From: Stenotrophomonas sp. MMGLT7
GTDB lineage: Bacteria; Pseudomonadota; Gammaproteobacteria; Xanthomonadales; Xanthomonadaceae
Length of the DNA stretch: 64,000 bases
Direction of reading: 5' to 3'
Assembly: GCF_021168555.1 (NCBI RefSeq)
Contig: NZ_JAJOZS010000001.1
Span: forward strand, 543,161 to 607,160
The position numbers and the translations under genes are program-made. The notes beneath the pieces were generated by a model that did no database searches, was not told where the DNA came from, and saw only the letters and a list, made by a program, of their open reading frames with translations. Each line of letters starts with the position of its first letter. The first letter of the stretch is position 1. Below are positions 17,803 through 29,168 of the stretch, one piece after another.

Positions 17803-19716
17803 TCACATCACCGGCAGCTCGATGTAGCTGGCCGCCTGCGGCGCATGCCAGATCCGCTGCGTCGCCTTGCGGTAGTCCTCCGGCCTGGCGAAGAAGATGT
17901 TGGGCACGAAGGTCTGCGGGTTGCGGTCGTACAGCGGGAACAGCGTGGACTGCACCTGCACCATGATCCGGTGCCCGGGCAGGAACACGTGGTTCACCGC
18001 CGGCATGCCGAAGCGGTACGGCAGCGGCTTGTCCGCCGCGATCGCCTTGGGATGCTCGAAGCTCTCGCGGTAGCGGCCGCGGAACATCGTCAGCGACAGC
18101 GGCAGCTGGTAGCCGCCCATCTCCGGCCGCGCCGGGTACTCGTCCGGGTAGACGTCGATCAGCTTGACCACCCAGTCGCTGTCGCTGCCGCTGGTGGAGG
18201 CGAACAGGTTGGCCTGGGGAATCCCGGCCACGCGCAGCGGTTCGGTCAGCGGCTCGCTGACGAAGGTGAGCACGTCGGGGCGGCCATCGACGAAGCGCTG
18301 GTCCCCGACCAGCCAGGCCTGCCAGCCGGCGCGGTCGGCCGGGTCGATCGGCCGCGGCCGGTACGGCACCGGCTTGGCCGGATCGGAGACGTATTCCTCG
18401 TACGGGCTGCTGCCCTGCCCGCCCGGCGCGGCGAACGACAGTCCCGAGCCCGGGGCCAGGTACAGCGGCCTGGCCTTCGCGCTGCAGCCCTTCTCGCAGC
18501 TCTGCGGCCAGGCCTGGTAGCGGTCCCAGCGATCCAGCGCGGTATTGTAGATCAGCACCGGCGGGGTGTCGGCCCTGGGCGCTCCGTCCTTGAGGTACTG
18601 GTCGAAGAACGGCTTGAGCACGTCGCGGCGGAACTTGTAGGCGGTGTCGCCGTCCCACGCCAGTGCGCCGAGGCGGCTGCCGTCGTAGTTGACCTGGCTG
18701 TGGCGCCACGGGCCCATGACCAGGAAGTTGCGGTCGTTGCCGCGGTCCTTGGGCTCCATCGCCGCGTAGGTGTGGATGGCGCCCCACATGTCCTCCTGGT
18801 CCCACAGGCCCTGGATCCACATCGTCGGCACCTTGAGCGGCTGCGCGGCCATGATCCGGTCCAGCGCCTGGCCCTGCCAGAACGCGTCGTAGGCCGGGTG
18901 CTCGGAGACCTTGTGCCAGAACGGCAGCTGCTCCAGGCCGGCCTGGCGCGCGAAGCCGCCGGCCGAGCCGGCGCGCAGGAAGTTGGCGTAGTCGTCCAGC
19001 CCGCCGTGCGCGACCTTGCCGCCGCGCCCGCGCTTGGAGGTCTGGCCGACGAAGTAGTCGAGCATGGTCTGGCGGAAGGCGCCGTAGCTGAACCAGTCGT
19101 CGCCCATCCAGCCGTCGATCATCGGGCTCTGCGGCGCGGCGGCCTTGAGCGCCGGATGCGGGTTCACCAGCGCCATCACCACGGTGAAGCCGGGATAGGA
19201 CGAGCCGATCATGCCGACCTTGCCGTTGCTCTCGGGCACGTGCTTGACCAGCCAGTCGATGGTGTCCCAGGCATCGGTGGAATGGTCCACCTCGGTGTCG
19301 TTGAGCGGGCCGCGCAGCGGCCGGTTCATCACGTACTCGCCTTCCGAGCCGTGCTTGCCGCGCACGTCCTGGTAGACGCGGATGTAGCCGTCCTCGACGA
19401 ACACCTCGTCGCCCACCGGCAGGATCGCGCTGCGCTTGCCCGAGTAGTTGCGCGAGGCGTTGCCGGCCGCATCGTAGGGCGTGCGGGTGAGCAGGATCGG
19501 CGCGCGGCGCGCGCCCTTGGGCACGACGACGACGGTGTAGAGCTTGACCCCGTCGCGCATCGGAATCATCACCTCGCGCTTGTCGTAGTCGAAGTCCTGC
19601 TCCGGCGCGACGAACGGCTTGCCGGAGATGTCCGGCGTCGTCGGCGCGGTCTGTGCGCCCGCATCGGCGAACGCAAGCGACAGCAAAAGGGCGAGACAGA
19701 GGCAAGGAAGGCGCAT
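17803..19716 (-). CDS. Secreted alpha-amino acid ester hydrolase (cephalosporin-acylase type, peptidase S15 fold)
   Basis: 637 residues with signal peptide LCLALLLSLAFADAGAQ. The segments VYQDVRGKHGSEGEYVMNR, EVDHSTDAWDTIDWLVKHVPESNGKVGMIGSSYPGF and SPMIDGWMGDDWFSYGAFRQ closely follow the Xanthomonas alpha-amino acid ester hydrolases, and length and order match. The nucleophile is the Ser of GSSYPG. These periplasmic enzymes hydrolyse and transfer alpha-amino acyl groups, including side chains of beta-lactams such as ampicillin and cephalexin. The C-terminal jelly-roll domain (LFASTSGSDSDWVVKLIDVYPDE) of S15/CocE enzymes is complete. The physiological substrate is unknown. Confidence 0.93.
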   Translation of the reverse strand: MRLPCLCLALLLSLAFADAGAQTAPTTPDISGKPFVAPEQDFDYDKREVMIPMRDGVKLYTVVVVPKGARRAPILLTRTPYDAAGNASRNYSGKRSAILPVGDEVFVEDGYIRVYQDVRGKHGSEGEYVMNRPLRGPLNDTEVDHSTDAWDTIDWLVKHVPESNGKVGMIGSSYPGFTVVMALVNPHPALKAAAPQSPMIDGWMGDDWFSYGAFRQTMLDYFVGQTSKRGRGGKVAHGGLDDYANFLRAGSAGGFARQAGLEQLPFWHKVSEHPAYDAFWQGQALDRIMAAQPLKVPTMWIQGLWDQEDMWGAIHTYAAMEPKDRGNDRNFLVMGPWRHSQVNYDGSRLGALAWDGDTAYKFRRDVLKPFFDQYLKDGAPRADTPPVLIYNTALDRWDRYQAWPQSCEKGCSAKARPLYLAPGSGLSFAAPGGQGSSPYEEYVSDPAKPVPYRPRPIDPADRAGWQAWLVGDQRFVDGRPDVLTFVSEPLTEPLRVAGIPQANLFASTSGSDSDWVVKLIDVYPDEYPARPEMGGYQLPLSLTMFRGRYRESFEHPKAIAADKPLPYRFGMPAVNHVFLPGHRIMVQVQSTLFPLYDRNPQTFVPNIFFARPEDYRKATQRIWHAPQAASYIELPVM

Positions 19717-19765
19717 CGACGGGCTCCAGGAAACAGACGTCAGACTTTACAGCGCCGCTGCCTGT

Positions 19766-19842
19766 GTAGGTGGGGTGTCGGCGCGACTTCCGTGGGGAGG
19801 GGCCTTCCCGGTAAGCCCCTGCGCGACTGAAGTCGCTCCTAC
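19766..19842. repeat. GTAG-ended palindromic repeat, copy 2 (degenerate left arm)
   Basis: The right arm GCGCGACTGAAGTCGCTCCT is intact and ends in CTAC. The left half has diverged but keeps GCGCGACTTC and the central GCCTTCCCGG. It lies downstream of proA, between it and the ester hydrolase gene. Confidence 0.82.
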
Positions 19843-19913
19843 ACCGCCCCTACAGTCGTTCCTGCAGACGCGGCGCAAGCCGACCCGACCCGGGCGATGG
19901 GCGTGGCCCCGAG

Positions 19914-21167
<1,254 letters not shown>

Positions 21168-21172
21168 AGGGC

Positions 21173-21391
21173 GGGATTGGGGATTGGGGATTGGGGATTG
21201 GGGATTGGGGATTGGGGATTGGGGATTGGGGATTGGGGATTCGGGATTCGGGATTCGGGATTCGGGATTCGGGATTCGGGATTCGGGATTCGGGATTCGG
21301 GATTCGGGATTCGGGATTCGGGAAAGGCTAGATCTTCAAGGTCGGGACACAACCAGCTTTTGCGAATCCCCAATCCCGAATCCCCAATCCC
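21173..21391. repeat. Heptad tandem repeat element between proB and proA
   Basis: Nine perfect GGGATTG units (21173-21235) run directly into twelve perfect GGGATTC units (21236-21319). After a core of about 44 bases ending CCAGCTTTTGC come four inverse units, GAATCCC/CAATCCC alternating (21364-21391). The whole can fold as a long hairpin. It begins 6 bases upstream of the proA ATG. Perfect tandem units imply variable copy number between strains. Confidence 0.95.
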
Positions 21392-21395
21392 GTCC

Positions 21396-22544
21396 TCACA
21401 ACAGCACCAGGTCATCGCGGTGAATCACGTTCTCGCCATAGTTGTACCCCAGCACCGCCTCGATGTCGCGCGAGTGGTGGCGGGCGATGCGGCGCACGTC
21501 CTGCGCCGAGTACTGGCTGATGCCGTGGGCGATGCGGCGCTCGCCGCCGGCATCGCGGCATACCACCTCGACCATGTCGCCGCGGCGGAACTCGCCCTCG
21601 GCGCCGGCCACGCCACCGGGCAGCAGCGAGGCGCCCTTCTCCAGCAGCGCACGCATCGCCCCGGCGTCGACCACGATCGCGCCCGGCTCCACCGGCGCAT
21701 GCCGCAGCCAGTACTTGCGCGCGGCGATGCGGCTGTGCGCGGCATGGATGCGGGTGCCGCGCAGGCGGTCGTGCGCCAGCGCCCGCACCACGTCGGCGCT
21801 GCGGCCGTTGAATAGGTAGGTATCGATGCCGGCGGCACCGGCCTTGGCCGCGGCTTCCAGCTTGGTGCGCATGCCGCCGGTGCCGGCGCGGCTGCCGCTG
21901 CCGCCGGCCATCGCCAGTATGTCGGGCGTGAGCGCGGCCACCTCGTCCAGCGGCCGCGCCCGCGCGTCCACGCGCGGATCGGCGGTGTACAGGCCATCGA
22001 TGTCGGTGGCGATGAACAGCGCGTCGGCATCCACCAGGGCGGCGACGATGGCGGCCAGGTTGTCGTTGTCGCCGAGCTTGAGCTCGTCCACCGACACGGT
22101 GTCGTTCTCGTTGACCACCGGCAGCGTGCCCAGCCGCAGCAGTTCGTTGAGGGTGGCGCGGGCGTTGAGGTAGCGGCGGCGGTTGCGCAGGTCGTCGTGG
22201 GTCAGCAGCACCTGCGCCACCGGCCGTTCGAAGAAGCGCTGCCACAGCGCGATCAGCTGCGCCTGCCCGAGCGCGGCCAGCGCCTGGCGCGCGGCGATGG
22301 CGGCGCCGGCCTCGGCCGCCTTCGGCACGATCGCGCGCCCGGCCGCCACCGCGCCGGAGGACACCACCACCACCTCGCGCCCGGACAGCAGGCTGGAGGA
22401 GACGAACTGCGCCAGCCCCAGCGCGAAGCGCGGCGACAGCCCGCCGCCGTCGGCCGCCAGCAGGCTGCTGCCGACCTTGAGCACGGCGCGCCGCCACGGC
22501 GGCAGCGGCTGCTCGGCGAATGCCGCCGGGAGCTGGGCGTTCAT
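21396..22544 (-). CDS. proB: Glutamate 5-kinase
   Basis: 382 residues from the ATG at 22544. ProB phosphorylates glutamate to start proline synthesis. The kinase domain has AVLKVGSSLLAADGGG, VVVVSSGAVAAG, VNENDTVSVDELKLGDND and ATDIDGLYTADPR. A C-terminal PUA domain is present (GAIVVDAGAMRALLEKGASLLPGGV...). An earlier in-frame ATG at 22607 would overlap the upstream yciI-like gene by 29 bases and add a poorly conserved tail, so the later start is preferred. Feedback by proline is known for the family. Confidence 0.95.
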   Translation of the reverse strand: MNAQLPAAFAEQPLPPWRRAVLKVGSSLLAADGGGLSPRFALGLAQFVSSSLLSGREVVVVSSGAVAAGRAIVPKAAEAGAAIAARQALAALGQAQLIALWQRFFERPVAQVLLTHDDLRNRRRYLNARATLNELLRLGTLPVVNENDTVSVDELKLGDNDNLAAIVAALVDADALFIATDIDGLYTADPRVDARARPLDEVAALTPDILAMAGGSGSRAGTGGMRTKLEAAAKAGAAGIDTYLFNGRSADVVRALAHDRLRGTRIHAAHSRIAARKYWLRHAPVEPGAIVVDAGAMRALLEKGASLLPGGVAGAEGEFRRGDMVEVVCRDAGGERRIAHGISQYSAQDVRRIARHHSRDIEAVLGYNYGENVIHRDDLVLL

Positions 22545-22578
22545 CGCAGCGGCGCCTGCTGCATCGACCGATGCTTCA

Positions 22579-22836
22579 TCAGCGGGTGTTCCATTCGTGG
22601 ACGACAAGATCGGAACTGCCGTGGAGCGCCAGCGGATCGGCCGCGGCGATCGCCCGCGCCTCGGCCAGGCTGGCCACGTTCTTCAGCACGTAGGCGCCGC
22701 CGCTGCCGTCGCTGAAGCCGCCGGTGATCTCCAGCAGGCCGCGCCCTCGCAGGTCGTCGAGGAAGGCCCGGTGCGGAGCGACCACGGCGTCGTCGAAGTC
22801 GGGCTTGCGCATGGCCAGGACCAGGTAGTGTGTCAT
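22579..22836 (-). CDS. YciI-like protein
   Basis: 85 residues beginning MTHYLVLAMRKPDFDDAVVAPHRAFLDDLRGRG and ending LHGSSDLVVHEWNTR. This is the small ferredoxin-like alpha-beta fold of YciI proteins, with the conserved H-R-A-F-L and a D-P pair (AADPLALHG). AAGGAC stands 9 bases before the ATG. The biochemical role of this family is poorly known. It lies 34 bases before proB and is probably co-transcribed with it. Confidence 0.85.
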   Translation of the reverse strand: MTHYLVLAMRKPDFDDAVVAPHRAFLDDLRGRGLLEITGGFSDGSGGAYVLKNVASLAEARAIAAADPLALHGSSDLVVHEWNTR

Positions 22837-22894
22837 CGTGATATGTCCTTCTTGGGGATGGTTCGCCGCCGCAGTTCCCTGTGCTCGTCGCTTC

Positions 22895-23120
22895 CGCGCA
22901 GGCCTGTCTCGATCACAGGCCGTTCCCTTCTCCCGCTTGCGGGGCTGGGCACCCTCGGGGTGGAAGGTGCCCGAAGGGCGGATGGGGGCTGTTTGGAGCA
23001 TGGGAAAGCAACAGCAACAGCAAAAGCTCCCCCATCCGGCGCTGCGCGCCACCTTCCCCCGCAAGCGGGAGAAGGGAACAGGCTGTTTCCGCTTGTGTGA
23101 TCAAGGGACAGGCCTTCGCG
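22895..23120. repeat. Nested palindromic element, copy A
   Basis: An outer inverted repeat (GCGCAGGCCTGTCTCGATCA facing TGATCAAGGGACAGGCCTTC) encloses a second one (CCCTTCTCCCGCTTGCGGGG facing CCCGCAAGCGGGAGAAGGG). The centre contains TGCCCGAAGGGCGGATGGGG and GGAGCATGGGAAAGCAACAG. A clearly related copy is at 59762-59996, and shorter relatives are at 29651-29768 and 34956-35087. It lies between argH and the yciI-like gene and has no coding signal. Confidence 0.88.
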
Positions 23121-23168
23121 GAGACAGGCCCTCCACGGAGACGACGATGCCATTTCAGACGAGCCGGA

Positions 23169-24464
23169 TCATGCCAGCGCCTGCCAGCGCGCGCGCAGCG
23201 CGTCCAGCCGCAGGTCGGCGGCCGCGCCGGGCGAGACGCGGGCGGCCAGGCTGCCTTCCGGGGTGCGGCCGTCGCCGGCATGCTCGGCACCGGCGGCGGC
23301 GGCCCTGTAGGCCTCGCGGAACGGCACCCCGGCCACGGCCGCCTCCACCGCCACGTCGGTGGCGTACATGCCCGAGTCGATCGCCGCGCGCAGCCGGTCC
23401 TCGCGCCAGTCCAGGTTGGACAGCAGCGTCGGCAGCAGTTCCAGCGCCGCCAGCCCGCGGCCGAAGCCGTGGACGATGGCGCCCTTGCTGGACTGCAGGT
23501 CGCGCTGGTAGCCCGAGGGCAGCGACAGCAGCTGCTCGATCTCGGTACGCGCGGCGGCGACGCTGGCGTGGGCGGCGCGCATCAGCTCGATCACGTCCGG
23601 GTTGCGCTTGTTGGGCATGATCGAGCTGCCGGTGGTGTACTGCGCCGGTAGCGCGACGAAGCCGAACTCGGCGCTGGTGTACAGCGACAGGTCCCAGGCG
23701 ATGCGGCGCAGGTCCAGGGTGGCGCTGCCGAGCGCCTCCAGCGCCGCCAGCTCGAACTTGCCGCGCGAGAGCTGGGCGTAGATCGGGCTGACCTGCATGC
23801 GCGCGAAGCCGAGCGCGGCGGTGGTGTGTTCGCGATCCAGCCTGAGGTTGACGCCGTAGCCGGCGGCGGTGCCCAGCGGGTTGGCATCCACCAGCTTCAG
23901 CGTGTCGGTGGCGCGGATGGCATCGTCGATGAAGGCCTCGGCCCAGCCGGCCCACCACATGCCGGCCGAGGACACCACGGCGCGCTGGATGTGGGTATAG
24001 CCGGGAAGCGGCAGCGCGCTTTCGGCCTGGGCGCGATCGAGTGCGACCCGGGCGATCTCGCGCGACAGCTCCGCCACCCGCGCCAGTTTCTGCTTCAGCC
24101 ACAGCCGCGTGGCCACCAGGATCTGGTCGTTGCGGCTGCGGCCGGTGTGGATCTTGCGGCCGGCATCGCCCAGGCGTTCGGTCAGGCGCGACTCGATCGC
24201 CGAGTGGCAGTCCTCGTAGCGCTCGTCGAGCACGAAGGCGCCGCTGCGGAAGTCCGCGGCCAGCGCATCCAGCTCGCGCAACAGGCCGGCCAGCTCGTCG
24301 GCCGAGAGGATGCCGATGTGCTGCAGCCCTTCGGCGTGCGCCTTGCTGGCGGCGATGTCGTGCAGGAAGAACTCGCGATCCAGGATCACGTCGTCGCCGG
24401 CCAGGAAGGCCTGGATCTTGGCGTCTACCGCGACGCCGGGTTTCTGCCAGAGGAGGTTGCTCAT
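23169..24464 (-). CDS. argH: Argininosuccinate lyase
   Basis: 431 residues. ArgH splits argininosuccinate into arginine and fumarate. It has [44 protein letters not shown] and the superfamily signature [13 protein letters not shown] with its mobile catalytic loop Ser. The start is the ATG at 24464 ([10 protein letters not shown]). An in-frame extension upstream would translate the heptad repeat into IPNPQSP units and is rejected. It lies 124 bases after argC, a gap filled by a heptad repeat element. Confidence 0.96.
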   Translation of the reverse strand: MSNLLWQKPGVAVDAKIQAFLAGDDVILDREFFLHDIAASKAHAEGLQHIGILSADELAGLLRELDALAADFRSGAFVLDERYEDCHSAIESRLTERLGDAGRKIHTGRSRNDQILVATRLWLKQKLARVAELSREIARVALDRAQAESALPLPGYTHIQRAVVSSAGMWWAGWAEAFIDDAIRATDTLKLVDANPLGTAAGYGVNLRLDREHTTAALGFARMQVSPIYAQLSRGKFELAALEALGSATLDLRRIAWDLSLYTSAEFGFVALPAQYTTGSSIMPNKRNPDVIELMRAAHASVAAARTEIEQLLSLPSGYQRDLQSSKGAIVHGFGRGLAALELLPTLLSNLDWREDRLRAAIDSGMYATDVAVEAAVAGVPFREAYRAAAAGAEHAGDGRTPEGSLAARVSPGAAADLRLDALRARWQALA

Positions 24465-24486
24465 TGCCGGAGGTCTCGGGGAAGGG

Positions 24487-24582
24487 GGATTCGGGATTGG
24501 GGATTGGGGATTGGGGATTGGCAAAAGCGGGTATGCCGCGACTGGCAGGAGTTGCTTTTACGAATCCCGAATCCCGAATCCC
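24487..24582. repeat. Heptad repeat element between argC and argH
   Basis: One GGGATTC and four GGGATTG units (24487-24521) face three GAATCCC units (24562-24582) across a core of about 40 bases beginning GGCAAAAGCGGGTATGCCGC. Reversed, this core resembles the core of the 21173-21391 element (GTCGSGRCAYAMCCMGCTTT), so both are copies of one element in opposite orientation. Confidence 0.9.
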
Positions 24583-24588
24583 TGAAAG

Positions 24589-25535
<947 letters not shown>

Positions 25536-25539
<4 letters not shown>

Positions 25540-26150
25540 GAATGCGACTCCAGGCGGAACTGCAGGTGGCGCTTGGCCGCCGGCCATTCCGCGGCGAGGA
25601 TGGAAAAGACCACGGTATCGCGCAGGCTGCCGTCGGCGTGGCGCTTGTGCGCCCGCAGCACGCCGTCCTGCTTCGCCCCCAGCCGCGCGATCGCCGCGCG
25701 CGAGGCATGGTTGAACCAGCTGGTTTCGAACGAAACGCTGGCACATTCCAGCGTCTCGAAGGCATGGCCGAGCAACAGCAGCTTGGCCTCGCTGTTGACG
25801 CCGCTGCGCTGCACCTGCGGCGCATACCAGGTATAGCCGATCTTGAGGCTGGGTACCGACGGCTGCAGGTCGTAGAAGCGGGTGCTGCCGGCGATGGCGC
25901 CGGCGCGGTCGCGCACCACGAACGGCAGCGCCGTTCCCGCTTCGCGCGCGGCCAGCGCTTTGGCGATGTATTCGTCCACGGCGGCGGGCGCCGGCACGTT
26001 GGCGTACCACAGCTGCGACAGCGCGCCGTCGCCCAGCGCCGCGCGCAGGCCATCGGCATGCCCGGCGGCTAGCGGCTCCAGCGTCGCGTGGCGCCCGTGC
26101 AGGGTGGGCACCCGGCCCCAGGCCGCGGATGGCGTGTCGATGCCGGCCAT
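25536..26150 (-). CDS. GNAT acetyltransferase (RimJ/RimL-like)
   Basis: 204 residues from the ATG at 26150. [21 protein letters not shown] opens the fold. [66 protein letters not shown] is the acetyl-CoA-binding core of RimJ/RimL-type GNAT enzymes, though the usual Q/R-x-x-G-x-G/A loop is replaced by RSGVNSEA. It sits 2 bases after the argB stop and overlaps argC by 4 bases, so it is tightly embedded in the arginine operon. The bifunctional argB product already supplies acetylglutamate synthase activity, so the role of this protein is unclear. Confidence 0.82.
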
Positions 26151-26152
26151 GC

Positions 26153-27478
26153 TCAGCTCACCAGCGTCGCTTCGTGCTCGCCGCAGTACTGCACGCAGCG
26201 GCGGATCTGCTCGAAGTCGTCCAGCCCGCACCAGAACGCCTTCCACTTCTCCTGCTTGTAGCAGCCGTCGGAGACCGAGTAGTAGAAGATGTTGATCTGG
26301 TTGTTGTGGCGCGAGCGCCAGAACAGCTGCGGGGTCTCCTCGCGCATCACGTTCCACACCGCGCGCCCGAGTCCCTCGCCCTGCGCGTCGTCGAGCACGG
26401 CGAACTTGTCCAGGTACGGCACCCCGTCCACGTCGGCGAGGATGATCGCGGTGCGGTAGTTCTCGCTGACGTAGGCGCGCAGCAGCCGGGTGCGCTCGAA
26501 GTAGTCGTCCACCAGCCTGCGGCCGAAGCTGGACTCGATCAGTTCGCGCAGCCGCACCAGGTCCACCTGGTCCCAGGCGGTGACGCGCAGCACCCGCTCG
26601 CCGCGACGCACCAGCGTGCCCGAACCCTTGTGGGTGAACAGTTCCTTGGCCAGGTCGGCCGGCCGCGTGATCGACACCGACGACTCCAGCGGCAGCGCGT
26701 CCAGCAGGTCCTTGACCTGCTCGATCTTGACCCGCATGCCGCCATTGATCCATGGCTGCTGCATCAGGTGGTCGTACTCGGTGGACAGGTTGATCGAATC
26801 GATCACCCGGCCCTTCTCGTCGAGCAGGCCGCCGGTGCCGGTGAGGAAGATGATCTTGTACGGCTGCAGCACCTTGACCAGCTCGCTGGCCGAGAAATCC
26901 GCATTGACGTTGAGGATCTGCCCGCCGGCGGTCTCGCCCAGGCTGGCGATCACCGGGATCGAGCCGGCGTGCAGGCTGGCCTCTATCGGCGCCAGGTTGA
27001 CCGACCTCACCTCGCCGACCAGGCCGTAGGTGTCGCGGTCCAGGTACTCGGCCTCGAACACGCCGCCGGTGATCGAGGTGGCGCGCGCGCCCGACGCCTG
27101 CAGGGCCTCCACCAGCGCCAGGTTGGAGGCCTGGAACACCCGCCGCACGATCGCCAGCGCCTCCGGCGAGGTCACCCGCAGGCCGTTGACGGTGTGCTTC
27201 TCGATGCCGGCCGCCGACAGCTCGGCATCCAGCTGCGGGCCGGCGCCGTGCAGCACGATCGGGGTCAGGCCGACCTCCTGCAGGAAGGTCAGCGAGGAGG
27301 TCAGCGACTCCAGGTCGTCGCGCAGCACCGCGCCGCCGACCTTGACCACGGCGAAGCGCTTGGCGTCCAGCTGCGAGAAGCGCTTGAGGTACTGGCTGAT
27401 CTCCTTGGCGCTGGCCATGCTCGAAAGCAGGCGCACGATGGTCTGGCGGGTGTGGCGTTGCGGCGTGGGAAGGGACAT
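26153..27478 (-). CDS. argB: Bifunctional N-acetylglutamate kinase/synthase (NAGS-K)
   Basis: 441 residues. The N-terminal amino-acid-kinase domain (to about 285) shows [30 protein letters not shown] and [15 protein letters not shown]. The C-terminal GNAT-like domain (about 290-441) shows [55 protein letters not shown]. This architecture is the Xanthomonas-type NAGS-K, which both makes and phosphorylates N-acetylglutamate and is inhibited by arginine. The ATG at 27478 ([12 protein letters not shown]) is chosen; a GTG four codons earlier is possible. It begins 37 bases after argE'. Confidence 0.96.
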   Translation of the reverse strand: MSLPTPQRHTRQTIVRLLSSMASAKEISQYLKRFSQLDAKRFAVVKVGGAVLRDDLESLTSSLTFLQEVGLTPIVLHGAGPQLDAELSAAGIEKHTVNGLRVTSPEALAIVRRVFQASNLALVEALQASGARATSITGGVFEAEYLDRDTYGLVGEVRSVNLAPIEASLHAGSIPVIASLGETAGGQILNVNADFSASELVKVLQPYKIIFLTGTGGLLDEKGRVIDSINLSTEYDHLMQQPWINGGMRVKIEQVKDLLDALPLESSVSITRPADLAKELFTHKGSGTLVRRGERVLRVTAWDQVDLVRLRELIESSFGRRLVDDYFERTRLLRAYVSENYRTAIILADVDGVPYLDKFAVLDDAQGEGLGRAVWNVMREETPQLFWRSRHNNQINIFYYSVSDGCYKQEKWKAFWCGLDDFEQIRRCVQYCGEHEATLVS

Positions 27479-27515
27479 GGCTCTGTTCACAGGGAAGCGG
27501 AAGACCCGGCGGCGG

Positions 27516-28634
27516 TCACGACCGCGTGCCGGCGTTGATGATGCGGTCCACCGAGGCGGCGTAGCGCTGCAGCTGCTCCAGCGTCACGAACTCGTCGGCG
27601 GTATGCGCCTGGGCGATGTCGCCGGGACCATAGACGAAAGCGGTGTAGCCGCCGGCCGAGAACAGCGAGGCCTCGGTCCAGAAGTCCACCGCGTTGCCGA
27701 TCGGCAGCTGCAGCGCGTCGGCCACGTCGCGCGCGGCCAGGCGCCGGTCCTCGGCCCTGGCGCCGCTCTTATCAGAAGCGGGCCCGCTGGGCAGGCTCGG
27801 CCCGCGGAAGGTCTCCTGGAAGTGCGCGGCGGACGGCTCGGCGAAGCCGGCGAAGGTCGCCAGCAGCCCGTCCACGTCCATCGACGGCAGCGGCCGGAAG
27901 TTGAAGCGCAGCTCCGCGGCCGGGGCGATCACGTTGGCCTTGATCCCGCCCTCGACACGGCCGATGTTGAAGCGCAGCCCGGTCAGCCCGCCGAAGCGCG
28001 CGTGCGCCAGCGACTGCACGTGGTCCAGCGCGCGCGCGCCCCAGCGGATGGCCTGGTGCAGTGCGCTGGCCGACGGGTCGAGCGCGGCCGAGGCGTGGCC
28101 GGCGGTGCCCTTGAAGCGCATCAGCACCGAGCTGATGCCGCGATGCGCCAGCACCGCCTCGCCCATGGTCGGCTCGGCCACGACCACCGCCTCGTAGGGG
28201 ATGCCGCGGGCCAGGAACGCGGCCACGCCGCGCGGGTCGTTGGCCTCCTCGTCGGTGGTGAACAGGAACGCGGCGTCGCCGGTCCCGGCATTGGCCGCCG
28301 CCACCAGCGCCGCCGCCGCGCCCTTGATGTCGCACACGCCCAGGCCGACCACGCGGTCGTCCAGGCGCCGCATCGCGTGCGGGTCGGCGCTCCAGGCCGG
28401 CGAGTCCGGCACCGTGTCCAGGTGCACGTTGAACAGGACCTTCGGCGTGCCGCGCACCGCGTACAGGCTGACCGCGCCGGCGCCGTGGTCGGTCACCTCG
28501 ATGTCGAAGCCCGGCAGGTGCGCGCGCAGGTAGTCGAAGATGCCGCCGGTATCGATCGCGCGCGGCGGGTTGCGGGTGTCGAACGACACCAGCTCGTGCA
28601 GGTGGCCGAGGGTGCTTTCGAGCAGGTCGGTCAT
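27516..28634 (-). CDS. argE': N-acetyl-L-citrulline deacetylase (ArgE-like)
   Basis: 372 residues, M20 family. Metal-site motifs: [27 protein letters not shown] and [13 protein letters not shown]. The late segment [21 protein letters not shown] supplies a further ligand. In xanthomonads the enzyme at this position removes acetyl from N-acetylcitrulline, the product of the ArgF' transcarbamylase. That substrate is inferred from the presence of argF' in the same cluster. Its ATG overlaps the stop of the DinB-like gene (ATGA). Confidence 0.92.
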   Translation of the reverse strand: MTDLLESTLGHLHELVSFDTRNPPRAIDTGGIFDYLRAHLPGFDIEVTDHGAGAVSLYAVRGTPKVLFNVHLDTVPDSPAWSADPHAMRRLDDRVVGLGVCDIKGAAAALVAAANAGTGDAAFLFTTDEEANDPRGVAAFLARGIPYEAVVVAEPTMGEAVLAHRGISSVLMRFKGTAGHASAALDPSASALHQAIRWGARALDHVQSLAHARFGGLTGLRFNIGRVEGGIKANVIAPAAELRFNFRPLPSMDVDGLLATFAGFAEPSAAHFQETFRGPSLPSGPASDKSGARAEDRRLAARDVADALQLPIGNAVDFWTEASLFSAGGYTAFVYGPGDIAQAHTADEFVTLEQLQRYAASVDRIINAGTRS

Positions 28635-29161
28635 TGCCTGTCCTCCTGGCCTGCAACGGAGCCGCGGCGTTCCGGCTCGGCGCGGTGCAGGTAGCCGGCG
28701 ACGGTGTCCGCGGGCGGCGTCAGCGACAGCTTCGCCAGGATCGTGCCGACCTGCCCGCGATGGTAGGCGCCATGGGCGAGCACGTGGGCGAGCATCTCGC
28801 CGCGCGACATGCTCCCGGGCTTGCCGTCGGTGAAGCGGAAGCCGATCCGCTCGCCGAGCCGGTCCGGGGCCTGGCTCCGCGCATGGTCGACATACCACTG
28901 GTCGGATGCGCCGATGTCCCCGGCCAGGGCGCCGAGTTCCGGCGTCTGTTCGGTGTTGGTGGCGGCGTAGGCATGCGTCGTGCCCGACAGGTGGGCGGCG
29001 AAGATGCGGTCCACCACGTAGGTGTGGTTCAAGGTCCGCACCGCCTTGCGCAGGTCCTCGGGATGGCGCTCGCCGTCGATGCCGGCCAGGGCTTCCAGCA
29101 TCTGCGCGTTCGCCCAGGCCTTGTAGCGGAAAAGCGTGGTGAGCATCGGATCGGTTTCCAT
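28631..29161 (-). CDS. DinB/YfiT-family putative metalloprotein
   Basis: 176 residues. It begins LTTLFRYKAWANAQMLEALAGI, typical of DinB-like four-helix proteins. The likely metal ligands are the His of TLNHTYVVDR and the pair in HVLAHGAYHRGQVGTIL (H-x3-H). Family members are metal-dependent thiol or small-molecule transferases with mostly unknown substrates. The ATG at 29161 is used; a second in-frame ATG at 29146 is equally consistent. Overlap with argE' and the 7-base gap from the upstream GNAT show it is transcribed within the arginine cluster. Confidence 0.85.
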   Translation of the reverse strand: METDPMLTTLFRYKAWANAQMLEALAGIDGERHPEDLRKAVRTLNHTYVVDRIFAAHLSGTTHAYAATNTEQTPELGALAGDIGASDQWYVDHARSQAPDRLGERIGFRFTDGKPGSMSRGEMLAHVLAHGAYHRGQVGTILAKLSLTPPADTVAGYLHRAEPERRGSVAGQEDRQ

Positions 29162-29168
29162 GGGGCGA

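Noticed and set aside
21173..21319. CRISPR array
   Set aside because: The units are contiguous seven-base repeats without spacers, and no cas genes are present.
22545..22607. Earlier proB start
   Set aside because: It would overlap the yciI-like stop by 29 bases and adds a poorly conserved segment; the ATG at 22544 is in register with family members.
24465..24524. N-terminal extension of argH reading PNPQSP-type repeats
   Set aside because: It is translation of the heptad repeat; the conserved argH start is MSNLLWQ at 24464.
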